A stretch of 64,000 nucleotides of DNA, from positions 1-64,000 of the forward strand of contig CBCXTV010000004.1 in assembly GCA_965178125.1 (NCBI GenBank), written 5' to 3'. Positions 51,370 through 63,204 of this stretch are shown piece after piece. The notes under the pieces are model-generated. The model saw nothing but the letters and a program-made list of their open reading frames with translations, was not told the DNA's origin and searched no databases. The position numbers and the translations under genes were made by a program. The stretch comes from Bilabrum cf. latius (taxonomy: Eukaryota > Bigyra: Bicosoecida > Bigyra > Bicosoecida). The number at the start of each line of letters is the position of its first letter. Within the stretch, counting starts at the first letter, position 1.

Positions 51370-51591
51370 GACGAAATCGGGCGCACTTCTCGTGCCGATT
51401 TGTGGTCGTCTCTGAAACCGGCTGCGAGTCGGGAAAGGTGCCCGAGATGCTCGTGTCCTTGGCTTCGTATTTCTCCGGGGGACGAAATCGGGCGCACTTC
51501 TCGTGCCGATTTGTGGTCGTCTCTGAAACCGGCTGCGAGTCGGGAAAGGTGCCCGAGATGCTCGTGTCCTTGGCTTCGTATTTCTCCGCAT
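51370..51591. repeat. 111-bp tandem duplication, unit 2 only
   Basis: GACGAAATCGGGCGCACTTC occurs at 51370 and again at 51481 with identical sequence between. Unit 1 has a single copy at the equivalent site (about 25326-25436). The duplication is recent and unit-specific. Confidence 0.85.
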
Positions 51592-51652
51592 ATTCTTCAA
51601 ACGCGGGCGGCAGTGGCTCCTGCGCGGGAGCTTCCCGAGTGGGTCCGTCGTG

Positions 51653-51848
51653 CAGTGCGCTGGGTAGGTCCGCAGGTCAAGGAGGCGTTCGCAGTTATAG
51701 ACGTAGGTGGAGTTTGCGAGCTGCCGGCCGACATGCACATGTGGTGACCGGAGGTCACCACATGAGCATGTCGGCCGGCAGCTCGCAAACTCCACCTACG
51801 TCTATAACTGCGAACGCCTCCTTGACCTGCGGACCTACCCAGCGCACT
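51653..51848. repeat. Inverted repeat, unit 2 copy
   Basis: Same palindrome as 25497-25693, but the right arm ends one base early, at CGCACT, where it is fused directly to the 54-bp array module. About 110 bp, including the attached GT-gene fragment, is missing. Confidence 0.85.
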
Positions 51849-52745
51849 CCGCACAAGGAATTTAAGTTGCGGCGACACAGCTCGGACCCCGGCTTTTTTT
51901 TTGGCTGTTTCGGGGCCCCAAGAGGGCTCCCGGCCCCAAAAAGGGCAAAACGCGAGGTTGTGGTGGAAAAAATGGGCCCCAAGGAGCCCCCAAACGACGC
52001 AAAACGCCACGTTGTGGTGGATTTTAGAGCCCCTAAATCGCCCAAAAAAGACGCAAAACGCCACGTGGTGGTGGATTTTAGAGCCCCTAAATCGCCAAAA
52101 AAGACGCAAAACGCCACGTTGTAGTGGATTTTAGAGCCCCTAAATCGCCCAAAAAAGACGCAAAACGCCACGTTGTGGTGTTTTTTTTGAGCGTTTTCGG
52201 GGGGCTCGGAAGGGGACCCCCCCAGGATTTGGCCAAAAATGGCCGATCCACACAAGGACTTTAAGTTGCGGCGACACAGTTCGGGCCCCGGTTTGTTTTT
52301 GCGGTTTGGGGGCCCCGAGAGGGCTCCCGGCCCCAAAAAGGGCAAAACGCGAGGTTGTGGTGGAAAAAATGGGCCCCAGGCAGCCCCCAAACGACGCAAA
52401 ACGCCACGTTGTGGTGGATTTTAGAGCCCCTAAATCGCCCAAAAAAGACGCAAAACGCCACGTTGTGGTGGATTTTAGAGCCCCTAAATCGCCCCAAAGA
52501 GACGCAAAACGCCACGTTGTAGTGGATTTTAGAGCCCCTAAACCGCCCTAAAAAGACGCAAAACGCCACGTTGTGGTGTTTTTTTTGAGCGTTTTGGGGG
52601 GGCCCGGAAGGGGACCCCCCCAGGATTTGGCCAAAAATGGCCGATCCACACAAGGAATTTAAGTTGCGGCGACACAGTTCGGGCCCCGGGGTTTGTTTTG
52701 CTGTTTGGGGGCCCCAAGAGGGCTCCCGGGAGGCCCTAGAGTGGC
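51849..52745. repeat. 54-bp tandem repeats in about 398-bp modules, unit 2/3 border
   Basis: Third occurrence of the array. It begins abruptly at 51849, directly after the right arm of the long inverted repeat, because about 110 bp present at 25693-25802 is missing. Its second run (about 52387-52570) matches unit 1 rather than unit 2. Confidence 0.9.
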
Positions 52746-52820
52746 CCTTCTCCGCTTCAATTCCTGTCCCAAATCCGATTCCCATTTCGAGACCGAAAAA
52801 GGTGACCCGGAAAACGACGG

Positions 52821-52825
52821 TACTA
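52821..52825. other. Empty-site junction of the 12-kb block, unit 3
   Basis: The sequence ACGG-TA-C-TA-TTTCTG joins the left flank (ending ACGGTA at 730 in unit 1) to the right flank (starting TATTTCTG at 12721). One base, C, remains between the two TA dinucleotides and equals the first base of the block. Flanking single-base markers further right match the ordinary flank, not the mosaic copy. Confidence 0.75.
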
Positions 52826-53317
52826 TTTCTGAACCGTTTTCCGGACGCTTTCCGGGCCTCCCATGTGACCGCTTTTTGCGTACCGAAACACGTTCCGCGC
52901 GTGAGGAGCAGATGCGGATCTCCGCGGGGTCCTAGTTGTGTCCTTTTTCGGGGGACGAAATCGGGCGCACTTGTCGTGCCGATTCGTGGTCGTCTCTGAG
53001 ACCGGCTGCGAGTCGGGAAAGGTGCCCGGGAGATGCTCGTGTCCTTGGCTTCGTATTTCTCCGCATATTCTTCAAACGCGGGCGCACGTCTCCTACCGAT
53101 TCGTGTTCGGTTTCCGAGGCCGATCGCGAGTCGGGAAATGCGCCCGCGATGCGCTCTCGATCTCGGAAAGGGCGGGAGTCCGTTCTTGCATTCGGAATGG
53201 GCGGGGAGTTGCTTTTCCTGGGAGCATGTGCGAGATTCCTTCTCCGCGGGTCCTCTTTCGGCTTCGGCAGTCAGCAGCGCACTCTGCGGGAACGGCATTC
53301 TCCGAGTCTCTTTGCCG

Positions 53318-54364
53318 ATGATGTCTGAGGAGAAACCGTCCGAGAGCATTGCTGTTTCCTTGGGAGACGGCCGCAATCTTCGTGGGCGTCGAGGCGCCGG
53401 TAATATGGGAAACGAGGGCGGCATGTTGGCGCGCGAGGTCGACGCCCCGGCGGAGCACGCCGGCGCGGCGGCAAGCGTCGATGTTGCGGGCGGCCCCCAC
53501 ATCGAAAGCGGCGGCGCGGAGGCGGCGTCCACGGGGATGCTCGGAGAGGAGAGCGGCAAGGCAGCGCCGAAGGAGGACGCCGAAGACGACGGCGGCAAGA
53601 AGACGGAGGAGGAGGATGCTCGCGGCGGTGGACGTGCTGTGGTGCCCGGAGGTAATGACGACGTATGGACCGACGCAGCCGCTTGGAAGGCGGGTGGCGG
53701 CGTGGCAGAGGCATTGTCATCGCAGCGTGTGAATCTTGCGCACACTGCCGGGGCGGTCTCTGGCGCTGATAGCTGGGATCCATGGGAGACCCCTGCGAAG
53801 TCGTCATGGGGGGAGACGTACGTGCCGCGGCAGGTCGCGCCGGAGCCGGCGGAGGAGGCGACATGGACTTGCAACGCGTGCCAGTGCTGCAAGCCCCGGT
53901 CGGCGTACTTCAAGAAGTGGAAGGACTGGATCCAACCAGTTTGCCGGGTGTGTTGCGACAAGTTCGACAACGCGACGCCGTGGTGGGTGTGGTGCAAGAA
54001 CTGCAAAAACGAGTATCCGGCGTACCGATTTCCCCAGATCCGCCGGAAGAAGGAGAACCTGCGCTATTTCTTCCCTGAGGACTGGTGCGCGAAGTGCCTG
54101 GTTGCGCGTGGCTGGAGTCTCCATGATGTCCGTTCCTCTGCGGGTGAAGCGAAGCGTTGGGTGCCAAAAGCTTGCGCGAATACCGGTGACGGCGACAACG
54201 ACGCTCGTGCTCCCGCACGCGACGAGCCTCCTGCAGGAGGCGCCGCCTCCTGCAGCAACGCCGTGCGTCAGAGTCCTTCGCGTGACGAGGCCTTGGATGA
54301 CATCAAGCGGGCCATGGAGCTTCTCCAGAATGCGGAAAGGTTCCTCCTCACGATGCCAGCGTGA
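53318..54364 (+). CDS. CxxC-rich zinc-finger-like protein, unit 3 copy
   Basis: Predicted protein identical to the unit 1 copy. In unit 3 it lies only about 500 bp right of the empty-site junction, so its upstream region now joins directly to the 54-bp repeat array. Confidence 0.7.
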   Translation: MMSEEKPSESIAVSLGDGRNLRGRRGAGNMGNEGGMLAREVDAPAEHAGAAASVDVAGGPHIESGGAEAASTGMLGEESGKAAPKEDAEDDGGKKTEEEDARGGGRAVVPGGNDDVWTDAAAWKAGGGVAEALSSQRVNLAHTAGAVSGADSWDPWETPAKSSWGETYVPRQVAPEPAEEATWTCNACQCCKPRSAYFKKWKDWIQPVCRVCCDKFDNATPWWVWCKNCKNEYPAYRFPQIRRKKENLRYFFPEDWCAKCLVARGWSLHDVRSSAGEAKRWVPKACANTGDGDNDARAPARDEPPAGGAASCSNAVRQSPSRDEALDDIKRAMELLQNAERFLLTMPA

Positions 54365-55466
54365 CGCGGGAGCTTCCCGAATGGGTCCGTCGTACTGTGA
54401 GGGCGCTCCGGAAGGAAGAGCGCGAGTGAGTCATCCTTGCGCCGAGGTGAGCGCGACGTCGGAGGAGCACGGTCGTTTGATTGGGAACGATATGGTCGGC
54501 AGCGTGTGAAAATCCGAGTTTCTCGTGCAGGATTGGGCAGCTCTCTAGATATCTTGCCCGGGAAGGGTATGATGCGGTGGGAGCGCTTCCGCCTCACGTG
54601 GCAGACGTCCACACTTCCTGGTTCCCCGGCAGGCTGTTTGGCGAGACGGAGTGGCAAAGCATCCGCCTGCTCATTCCTACTTTGTTACCTCGATTGTGAG
54701 CTCGGAGCTTGGGGCGGAGGATTCTGCGGGCAGCTCATGTGTGCCTAGAGTGTCATCCCGCGACCCTCTGACTTCTGTCCGTGGCTTTACCTCTTCGCGC
54801 AGGAAGATTCCTCATGAGGCAAGCCCGGTCCGAACTCGCGTGGGATGCCGTGCGCTGGTGCGGCTTCCACTCATCCCCGGGGTGGGGAGCGCTGGGTAAA
54901 GGATCGTCTGTCCCTGCAAGTTTCGATTCGGCGAGGTGCGGCAGCATGACGCGGACCGAGGTGAAGTCCTTTGTCCGCGATAGGTCGCCGCGTCGCGCGG
55001 TGGCGACCCCACAGCGCCCAAATCCCATTCCAGAGAGGGGGTGTGATGCAGTGGGAGCCCTTCCGCCTCACGTGACAGACGTTCACACTTCCTGGTTCCC
55101 ATAAGGTCTTCAGCACAGCGCATGCGAGGCAGGCTGTTTGGCGAGACGTAGTGGCATCGCCCCCGCCTGCTCATTCCTACTTTGTTACCTCGATTGTCAG
55201 CTTGGGGCTCGGGGGCGGCGGATTCAGCGGGCAGCTCATGTATGCTGGAGTGTCATCCCGCGACCTCTGACTTCTGTCCGTGGCTTTACCTCTTCGCGCA
55301 GGAAGATTCCTCATGAGGCAAGCCCGGTGCGAACTCCTGTGGGATGCCGTGCGCTGGTTCGGATTCCACTCATGCCCGATGTGGGGAGCGCTAGGGTAAA
55401 GGATCGTCTGTCCCTGCAAGTTTCGATTCGGCTCGAGTCAATGTGAGGAAGGAGAGGTGCGGCAGC

Positions 55467-55991
55467 ATGACGCGGAACGAGGTGACGTCCTTTGTCCGCG
55501 ATAGGTCGCCGCGTCGCGCGGTGGCGACCCCGCAGCGCCCAAACCCCGCCCCGCCAGCGAGTCCTCACTCGACAGCGGTGTCGAACCTGCAGCAGCGCTT
55601 CGAGAACATGCAGCAGCGTGCGGAAAGCTTGAGCGCTCAGCTGGAGTACGCCCAAAGTGTGATCAGGCTGCTCTCCGGCCTGTTGCGCGATGAGGCTCCT
55701 CGGTTCCATGCAGACTTTGATCCCGTGATTCGGCGTGCGATGTCTGGCGCAAGCGGCTCCGTTGCGGGTAGGTCTTTCCGTCTTGTGGACGGAGGCGTCA
55801 TCCACGGACCTGACACAGCAGTCGCTGCTCCTCCGCGTCGTCTCATCGTTGAGGTGCGTACGGACTGGGAGATGACCGAGACTGCCTCAACTGTGCTGGA
55901 TTCCTCAGGATCAGACGACATGGGTTCCGAGGACTCGCCGCCGCCGACCGTCGTCCTCCCCAGCGGCGCGGCGGGCGCCGGCGGTGCCTAG
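55467..55991 (+). CDS. Short coiled-coil protein, unit 3 copy
   Basis: Predicted protein identical to the 15364-15888 product. Confidence 0.6.
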   Translation: MTRNEVTSFVRDRSPRRAVATPQRPNPAPPASPHSTAVSNLQQRFENMQQRAESLSAQLEYAQSVIRLLSGLLRDEAPRFHADFDPVIRRAMSGASGSVAGRSFRLVDGGVIHGPDTAVAAPPRRLIVEVRTDWEMTETASTVLDSSGSDDMGSEDSPPPTVVLPSGAAGAGGA

Positions 55992-56562
55992 TCCTCGGCA
56001 GCTCCTGCATCGGAGCCTCCTGTCGAGATTCGATCGCGCAACGTCGTTCCTTACATTGCTTGCCGTCGCATGTGCGGGGCGGTGGTGGGTGTGCGTGTTC
56101 GCCGAAAGTTCCCGGCCTCGTCTTCCTCAGGAGAGCTCCTCGACCCGAAATTGGCAGCTCAGCGCTGCCGTGGCCGATACAGTACCCGTGCACGGCCAGT
56201 TGGCAGCTACGCGCTGCCGTTGCCAATGTCGTCCGCACGAGAGCAGAGTGGCAGCTCAGCGCAGGCGAGAAACCGCGCTCGCAATGCTGCGAGGTGTATT
56301 CAATGCTGTGCACGTGTCTATCCCTCTCCCTGGTTTTGTCTCGCTTGCGCCAGTGTGACCGCAGCAGAGCGGGTGCTTCCCGCGCGTCTTCAGCTTTGAG
56401 CACTCCTCCAGCGACAGGAAGGCATTCGCTTGCTCTCGCTCCCCGCCTGCGTCCTATCCCTCCCGGGTATCTTCAGAGGCCACAGGCAGTGCGAAGCTTG
56501 GCAGCGGGTCCGTCCGCGTCGTTTCGGCTGTGAGCGATCTTCTGCCCGGTTCCTCACGCGTC

Positions 56563-58167
56563 ATGATGTCCTCTGCTTCGGTGCCGGATCAGCTCGCACG
56601 GATCAGTAAGGAGCTGAAGTGTCTCAGAGACGCGAGACAACGGGCGCGCAATGGGCTGCGCCATCCGTGGTTGCGCGCCATGGAGGCACAGGTCGCTGAG
56701 GTTATTCGTCATCACCCCGGAGGTGGCGAGGCAGCTCTTCGAACCTATGTCTCTCGTCAGTTGCAGAGTCGACAGGTTTCCACGCGGACGGCTTCGCAGG
56801 AGGAGTTTCAAAGGCAGGTCGATGAGGAGGTCGCGCTCACCATGAGGCGCCCAGCTGAGGCGTGGCAGCGAAATCCTCTTCGCTCATGTCATCGAGAGTC
56901 CGTGGCACGCGCGGAGACCTTTCTCGCCGAGGCTTCTGTCGTTGCTTGGATCGACCATGTGAACGAGCAGCGTGGGTGTGCTCCAACTGGGAACATGGTT
57001 TTCGCCATGCTTGCGAGGATGGGCGTTCGCGCGGGGAAGGATTCGGCTCGACGGCAGTGGCTCCTGCGCTTCCGTCGTCGTTGGCGGCTTCGGCATGGCC
57101 GATTGAAGAAGCAGCCCCCGGTAACACTCGATTACGTCAGACTCGCGTGTCGTGTCTTCTATCAGTGGATTGAATTCGCAGAAGCGCGAGTGCCCCGCAA
57201 CCGCCGCCTCGTCTTTGTGAACTTCGATGAGTCCAGCGTGCCCTTTGCCTTTCCGGGAATGCGCGGGTACATCGCACCGAGGTCAGGAACGGAGCCCGCT
57301 TCGCTTGGTTCGCGCACGGAGCGCCTCGCCTCGAATAGCAATCGAGGATCGTACACCTTTCTGGGTTTCATTAGCGACTGCCCGGAAATCCAGCGACGAC
57401 TCCCGCGTATACTCATCGGGAAGCACACGCGGCTGAGCAAGCGCTTGATGCGTGGGGCGTCGAACCAAATGGTGGACGGAATGGAAGTCTGGGCCCGAGA
57501 GAGCTCGTGGGTGACGCAGTCCCTCATGTTCGACATTCTGCGTCGGCTTTTCGCTTCTTGGATGGACATTCAGCATGAGATCTATCCAATAGTGATACTT
57601 GACTGCGCGCCCCAACACATTTCCACTGAGATTGTGAACTTCGCACACGGCCTTGGCATGGATCTCGTGTTTATTCCTGGTCGACTCACCTTCTTGCTTC
57701 AGCCGTTGGACGTTCTCGTCTTTCAGCTTCTTAAGCGCGACCTTCGGGAGACGTGGATGCAGGAGCGCTCGCGTCATGAAGCGGGTCATGTCGATGTCTC
57801 TTGCCATCTCAGGGTTGTCGCTGAGTGCACGAAGAGAGTGCTCTCGTCTGGCTCGTGGCAAGGCGCTTTCGATATGACAGGCATTACCAGCGGCAGGCGC
57901 CGCTTGCATTCGACCCTACGGCGCTTGTTTGAGTGTGACATGGAGGACATCTCCAGCGATGCTCCGTCTGTCGACCAGCTCCGCTTCATCAGCAGTCCGC
58001 AGCAGCCTCTCCCGCACGATGCGCTCATCAACAGGGCCCCAGTCGCGTCCGGACACGGGGTCGACGGAGGCGTCCACGGTGGTAACGCTCGCCGCGTGCC
58101 TCGTGGCCGCAGACTAAACGGATGGACCCCCCGCGATCGCGCTCACCCCTCGGCGGCCATGCCGTGA
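56563..58167 (+). CDS. Pogo/Tigger-like DDE transposase, unit 3 copy
   Basis: Predicted protein identical to the unit 1 copy. Unit 3 thus keeps the transposase while lacking the 12-kb block. Confidence 0.85.
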   Translation: MMSSASVPDQLARISKELKCLRDARQRARNGLRHPWLRAMEAQVAEVIRHHPGGGEAALRTYVSRQLQSRQVSTRTASQEEFQRQVDEEVALTMRRPAEAWQRNPLRSCHRESVARAETFLAEASVVAWIDHVNEQRGCAPTGNMVFAMLARMGVRAGKDSARRQWLLRFRRRWRLRHGRLKKQPPVTLDYVRLACRVFYQWIEFAEARVPRNRRLVFVNFDESSVPFAFPGMRGYIAPRSGTEPASLGSRTERLASNSNRGSYTFLGFISDCPEIQRRLPRILIGKHTRLSKRLMRGASNQMVDGMEVWARESSWVTQSLMFDILRRLFASWMDIQHEIYPIVILDCAPQHISTEIVNFAHGLGMDLVFIPGRLTFLLQPLDVLVFQLLKRDLRETWMQERSRHEAGHVDVSCHLRVVAECTKRVLSSGSWQGAFDMTGITSGRRRLHSTLRRLFECDMEDISSDAPSVDQLRFISSPQQPLPHDALINRAPVASGHGVDGGVHGGNARRVPRGRRLNGWTPRDRAHPSAAMP

Positions 58168-59186
58168 CCTCGACCACGACCATGTCAGGGGCGAACGCGA
58201 CTTCGTCAACCTCGAGCACGACCATCCCAGCGGCGAACGCGGCTTCCTCGATGGGATCCCTGACCCCGACGAAGCTTCCCCGACCTCGGCCACGTGAACC
58301 TGCAGGCGCATTCTTGCCCGATGTGCCCGCGCAGGTGGCGGCCTGCACGGCGTGGGCGCCACCGTTTCGTCGACCAGACAGCTCAGCCACTCCGGCGACG
58401 CGCGAGGCGGCAACGTCCACGTGCATCAATCCGTGGACCGCTCTCTCCTGGTATCCGACACCACCGCAGCCGACGGACCCCCCTTCCGACAGGCCTCGCG
58501 AGGTACCGAACCCGAGCTCCCGGCAGCAGCGCAGGCGTCATGCTTGGGGCGGCACGTGGGTGTTCGACGACGCCATTACGCTCAGCGATTGCGGGTCGAG
58601 GGTGCAGATCGACGCGCCGCAGTCGAAGCTCTTGGCGATGGTCGTGCCCCGGAAGTCGGGCCAGTGGATTCCTCGTAGGCTGCGCTCGCGTACGATCTGG
58701 TATTTGGCTGGGGAGCAGTCGGCCGTGATCACCAACCTCAAGTGCCAGGCCTGCAGTCGGGTCAAGCAGGCGGACAGCTTCAACCCGAAGAGCTTGCGTC
58801 GGGCTCAGTACTCGTTGCTGCATTCCCTGTGGCCCGGCTACATACGACGTACCGAGCGGTCTATTTGGTGCACGCAGTGTGCGGTGGAGGACCAGTTGAT
58901 GCAGGGCAACTTTCCGGACGGCTACTGTTTCCGGATCCGCGCCACACTCGAAATTTGCCATCAAGATCGCGTCGCGGCCAGGCTGTTTGCAGTGCACGAC
59001 AGTAACGCTCTCTTCGAGCAGATCCCGCTGAGCTCCCATGCGGCCATGGACGTGGCGGAGCAGTTGCGTCGATACTGGCAGGATGCCGTGTCCTCAGACG
59101 GCCAGAGCAACATCTTCCACAGCGACCACGTTTCGACAGACGACGACTCTGAGTTCGCACCGGGCGGACCGGAGAGCGTGCCGTGA
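58122..59186 (+). CDS. Pro/Ser/Thr-rich paired-CxxC protein, unit 3 copy
   Basis: Predicted protein identical to the unit 1 copy, with the same 46-bp overlap with the transposase gene. Confidence 0.7.
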   Translation: MDPPRSRSPLGGHAVTSTTTMSGANATSSTSSTTIPAANAASSMGSLTPTKLPRPRPREPAGAFLPDVPAQVAACTAWAPPFRRPDSSATPATREAATSTCINPWTALSWYPTPPQPTDPPSDRPREVPNPSSRQQRRRHAWGGTWVFDDAITLSDCGSRVQIDAPQSKLLAMVVPRKSGQWIPRRLRSRTIWYLAGEQSAVITNLKCQACSRVKQADSFNPKSLRRAQYSLLHSLWPGYIRRTERSIWCTQCAVEDQLMQGNFPDGYCFRIRATLEICHQDRVAARLFAVHDSNALFEQIPLSSHAAMDVAEQLRRYWQDAVSSDGQSNIFHSDHVSTDDDSEFAPGGPESVP

Positions 59187-59387
59187 GGGACCGCAGCGAC
59201 AGTATCGTCGCTTAGGTGAGGAGCGGGTGCCAATGCTCTTTTGAAAATGGTGCGTCGTACGTACGGCAGGAGCCGTCGGTGGGAGCGGGGCGGATCCTGC
59301 GGGAAGTCGTGGAGACTGAGGGCAGAGACTCTCGGGTCGGTCAGGGTCTCATGTAACGTGCTGTTCACCGCAGAGGTATGTGCGGAT

Positions 59388-59639
59388 CTTGGTGGATCTC
59401 TCGAGGACATGGGTGGCATACCGTTGTGCATCCGTTCCCCGGGGGGGGCGGTCGCAGAAGAGTGCACACGAAAACAAGAGGAAAGGAGACCAACCCCCCA
59501 AACCCACGTAGTGCGATCCTGGGGGGTACCCTATAAGGTACTAAGAATCCTTCTCCCGAAAATCGCACTACCTCGGGCCACAACGTCTTGGTGGATTCCT
59601 CGAGGACATGGGTGGCATACCGTTGTGCATCCGTTCCCC
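59388..59639. mobile_element. Hairpin element flanked by 53-bp direct repeats, unit 3
   Basis: Same arrangement as 19285-19536, with the hairpin at 59508-59571. Confidence 0.65.
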
Positions 59640-62600
59640 GTCGCTCCCTAACGTCTTCAGTGGCAGGTTCGGAAAAGACACCTCCGTAGGCACGCGACAA
59701 GTCCCGGTGAAGCGGGCTCGCACCGCGCTGGGCGGGAGATCGTGAGCGCTTAGAGGACCGGAGCTCTCGGGCGGGTGCGTGTCTCGACAAACTCCCTCTT
59801 GACCACGGGCGGGGAACGTGTAGGGCGGAAGCTAAAGACACCGTAAGTAGCGGAGGGCTAACATTCCGTCCTTCGGTGAGAGCCAAAAGTTCGAGTCTGC
59901 GAGAGACTATTATACGAAGTTCTCCCCTCCTCATACGTGCGCATAGCCTCCTCACGCGGTAGCGCGAGCGCGGGACCCGGACCTGTCCCTGATGGGCGTG
60001 AATCTGAACCCGGCGTACTCTCCTAGTCTGTCACTTCCACGACCTTGTTGTCGCGGAACCACTTGCACGGAGAGGAACCTGTCGTTCAAGCGGGTGCAGC
60101 CGGACGCGCAGGTGTAGTGCATCGCCTTGCATATGTGCACGGCCAAGTAGATGCCGGAACCGTAGAGGTATCACACTTCCCGCGGAGCTTGGGTGGGTCT
60201 TTCGCTGCTGTCGTCTGCTCCAGAAGGTTTGCGCCAAAAACCGGAAAACTTCTAAGACAGAGGTGGGATGCCAGGAGCTCACGGTCCTGCCGGATTGGGG
60301 AGGTCCATGCCCACGCGAGCCGGGTACGCGTCCGAATCCCACGCGAGCCGTTCCCCACGGCGCACCGATAAGTGTCGGGACGCCGAGAGCAGGCACGCTG
60401 ACGGCGCCAAGGACGCTCGTGGTCCGGCACGTGAGGAGCCTCTTGCGAAGCGCCGCGTCTCTGTTGAACACACAAATGACTCTGAGCTCCACCGTAACGT
60501 AACGTGCCATCACCACTCTCGATCTCGGAAAGGGCGGGAGTGCGCTCTTGCATTCGGAATGGGCGGGGATAGAGCCAGTCCAGCATGTGTGGGCGTGAAG
60601 CCGGAGGAGTTGCTCTTCCTGGGAGCATGTGCGAGATTCCTTCTCCGCGGATCCTCTTTCGGCTTCGGCAGTCAGCAGCGCACTCTGTGGGAACGGCATT
60701 CTCCGTCGCCAACGCCGTGCATGAGAGCGCCTGCCGACAAAGTTTACGCCAAAAACCGCAAAACATGTGGGACAGAGGTGGGATGCCTGGGGCTCGCGGT
60801 TATGACACATTAGGAAGGTCCATGCCCATGTCACCGCCACCATGGCGACACGCGCCCAGACCTTGGAGGGTTTTTCAGTGGTGTCGCCTGCCGGGGAGGG
60901 TTTACGCGGAAAACCGGAGAACTTGTGCGTTTCGCGTTCCCGAAGCCCGCCATTACTCCGGGAGGGAGCCTGCCAACGAGGTGGTGCTTGGCGAAATGTG
61001 GTGGGTGGCGAAGATGTGGTACTTCGCCGTGCCTTTCTCTATGACGGCCAAGCGTGCACTCGCCATCGCGCTCGGACGCCACAGGAAGAGATCCCAGCAC
61101 GCAGCTCCGCCGCCTCATCCAGGAGTAAGGCGAAGTCGAATCGTGAATAGCGCTTCGCACCTTCACAGAGCCGAGGATCACAGATAGGCCCCGCCTCACA
61201 GAACCCAGCGCCATAGGGCAGAGCGTGAAGTACCTGGCCGCTTGGCTTGGCCGGACCCCCGCCCGCCCTCCGCCGGCAGCTCCTCCCGTCCGTCCCTATG
61301 GAGGCAGATCCGCGTACCCATGCTGCGGCGGGATCCTGACACAATCCGTTCCTCTTAGTGTGTGGCCGTGGGGCATGAGTAGAGCAGCATCGGGCCCTCA
61401 CCAGCCGTGGAACGGAAGCAGCTCTCCGTGCGGCAGCTGTGCGATGCACAGACCTTTTCCCAAAGATACGGATCCATTTTGCCGTCTTCCCGCGCATACT
61501 GCATCGCTCTGCAAAACTGCATTGCGCAGTGGATCCCGGAGCGTCGACTGCCAATAGCAGGCGGCCTCGCAAGGCCTTCATGGACGCAGGATTTGGGCTT
61601 CTTCATCGTAAATTTGGGGTCTGCTCAGCGCGCGAAAATTCCAACGCTTCAAAATGGATCCGGACGTCGCGAGAAGGGAACTCGTTGCTTGCTCACCTGT
61701 GCGGAGGGGTTGGATGCCCGATGTGCAAAAGAGAGGATATTGTCCGTCGGCGTTCTCTCTTCACCTTGTGCGGAAGGGTTGGGTGCCTGATTTCAGACAG
61801 AGAAGGTCTCGTCCGTCGGGAGCGCTTAGGAATACTTCCGGATGGGGCGTCCAGACGCGGTCCAGGACCTCCAGCTCGTCGGGGTCAATGTCGCCCGCGC
61901 CGTCCGTGCCTTTGACGCCCTCTGGATCGATGATGCCCACGATCTTTGTCATCTCGGACGACACACGTCCCAGCTGCTCTTTGGTAGTGCATTACCTCAT
62001 TGACCCCGAAGCGTTGAATATTTAATGAAGACCCTTCGGAAGCTGACGAAGTTTGTCAGCTTGTCGGAGCGCAGCCTGGGTCCTTGTCAACAAACATGGA
62101 GGGTTTCGGGGGCGGATTTCCAGCGTTCCGCCTTGATTTCGAGTGCACCTCGAGGTCGGGATCGAAGCGGGGCGGGCGGTTCGTCATCCTCTGTGATACG
62201 CTTAGGAGGCGCCGACTTGATGCCCACCTTGTCCCCCAATCACTCCAGACGTAACTGGGGAACTCTTCCCGTCGTGGGCCGGGTACGCCTCCGAATCCCA
62301 CGCGAGCCGTTCCCCACGGCGCACCGATAAGCGCCGCTGCAAGCGTACCAAGAGGGGCGTACCAAGAGGTGCTTCCTTCGCTCGGCAGTGTGGCACTTCA
62401 AGCAGTAGAATGTGCCACTCCCAGCACGTAGGTGGAGTTTGCGAGCTGCCGGCCGACATGCTCGTGTGGTGACCTCCGGCGCACCGATAAGTGCCGCTGC
62501 AAGCGCACCAATACTACTTCGCTTGGGAGCGTGGCACTTTAAGCAATGCAGTGCGCCGGTTTTCGTGCACGCCCAGTCGCGCGGACGCCGCAGGTGGCTT

Positions 62601-62787
62601 GGCCGTAGGATAGAATTAGTGGCGGGTCGGTTTTGCATGTCTTCCCTCTCCTCTTGATATGGTACAGAAAGGCAAGAGCCTGACGATGCAGACGGAACTC
62701 CTGGATTTCACCGCCACATTCCTAGTCAAGACAGCCCTCGACTAAACAGACGCCGAGTTATCTTGAGCAGCATCCCACGACGCAGTG

Positions 62788-63204
62788 ATGTGGACGGCAA
62801 GGGTGATGCCATGCTTTCCGGGCCTCCCATGTGACCGCTTTTTGCGTACCGAAACACTTTCCGAGGTCGACGCCCCGGCGGAGCACGCCGGCGCGGCGGC
62901 AAGCGTCGATGTTGCGGGCGGCCCAGCCATGAGGTACATGATCAAGTACGCGGAAAGCACGCAGAGCGTCGTCAATCCGTTCGTGAGCCGCGAGTTCCAA
63001 AAGGTCTTCGAGCACATCCCCCCGGAAAGCACGCAGAGCATCGTCAATCCGTTCGTGAGCCGCGAGTTCCAAAAGGTCTTCGAGCACATCCCCCCGGAAA
63101 GCACGCAGAGCATCGTCAATCCGTTCGTGAGCCGCGAGTTCCAAAAGGTCTTCGAGCACATCCCCCGGATGATGTCGAGCATGCGGACGCCCTGCTCCGG
63201 ATGA
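62788..63204 (+). pseudogene. Chimeric CxxC/GT ORF, unit 3
   Basis: Unit 3 copy of the 22685-23101 chimera, with the same three 72-bp periods. Confidence 0.6.

Larger units (their letters stand above)
26047..52091. repeat. Tandem unit 2 (about 26,045 bp)
   Basis: This is the second head-to-tail copy and carries every gene of unit 1. It differs by sparse substitutions, single-base indels, a short divergent patch upstream of the initiator gene (about 34000-34300), a 111-bp tandem duplication near its end (51370-51591) and loss of about 110 bp just before the array that begins unit 3 (junction near 51848). Confidence 0.95.

Noticed and set aside
52261-54006. 581-codon minus-strand ORF spanning the unit 3 junction
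   Set aside because: It reads through the 54-bp repeats (a multiple of three, so no stops arise) and then antisense to the CxxC-rich gene. The predicted sequence is repetitive and Pro/Arg/Ser-rich, typical of a GC-rich shadow frame.
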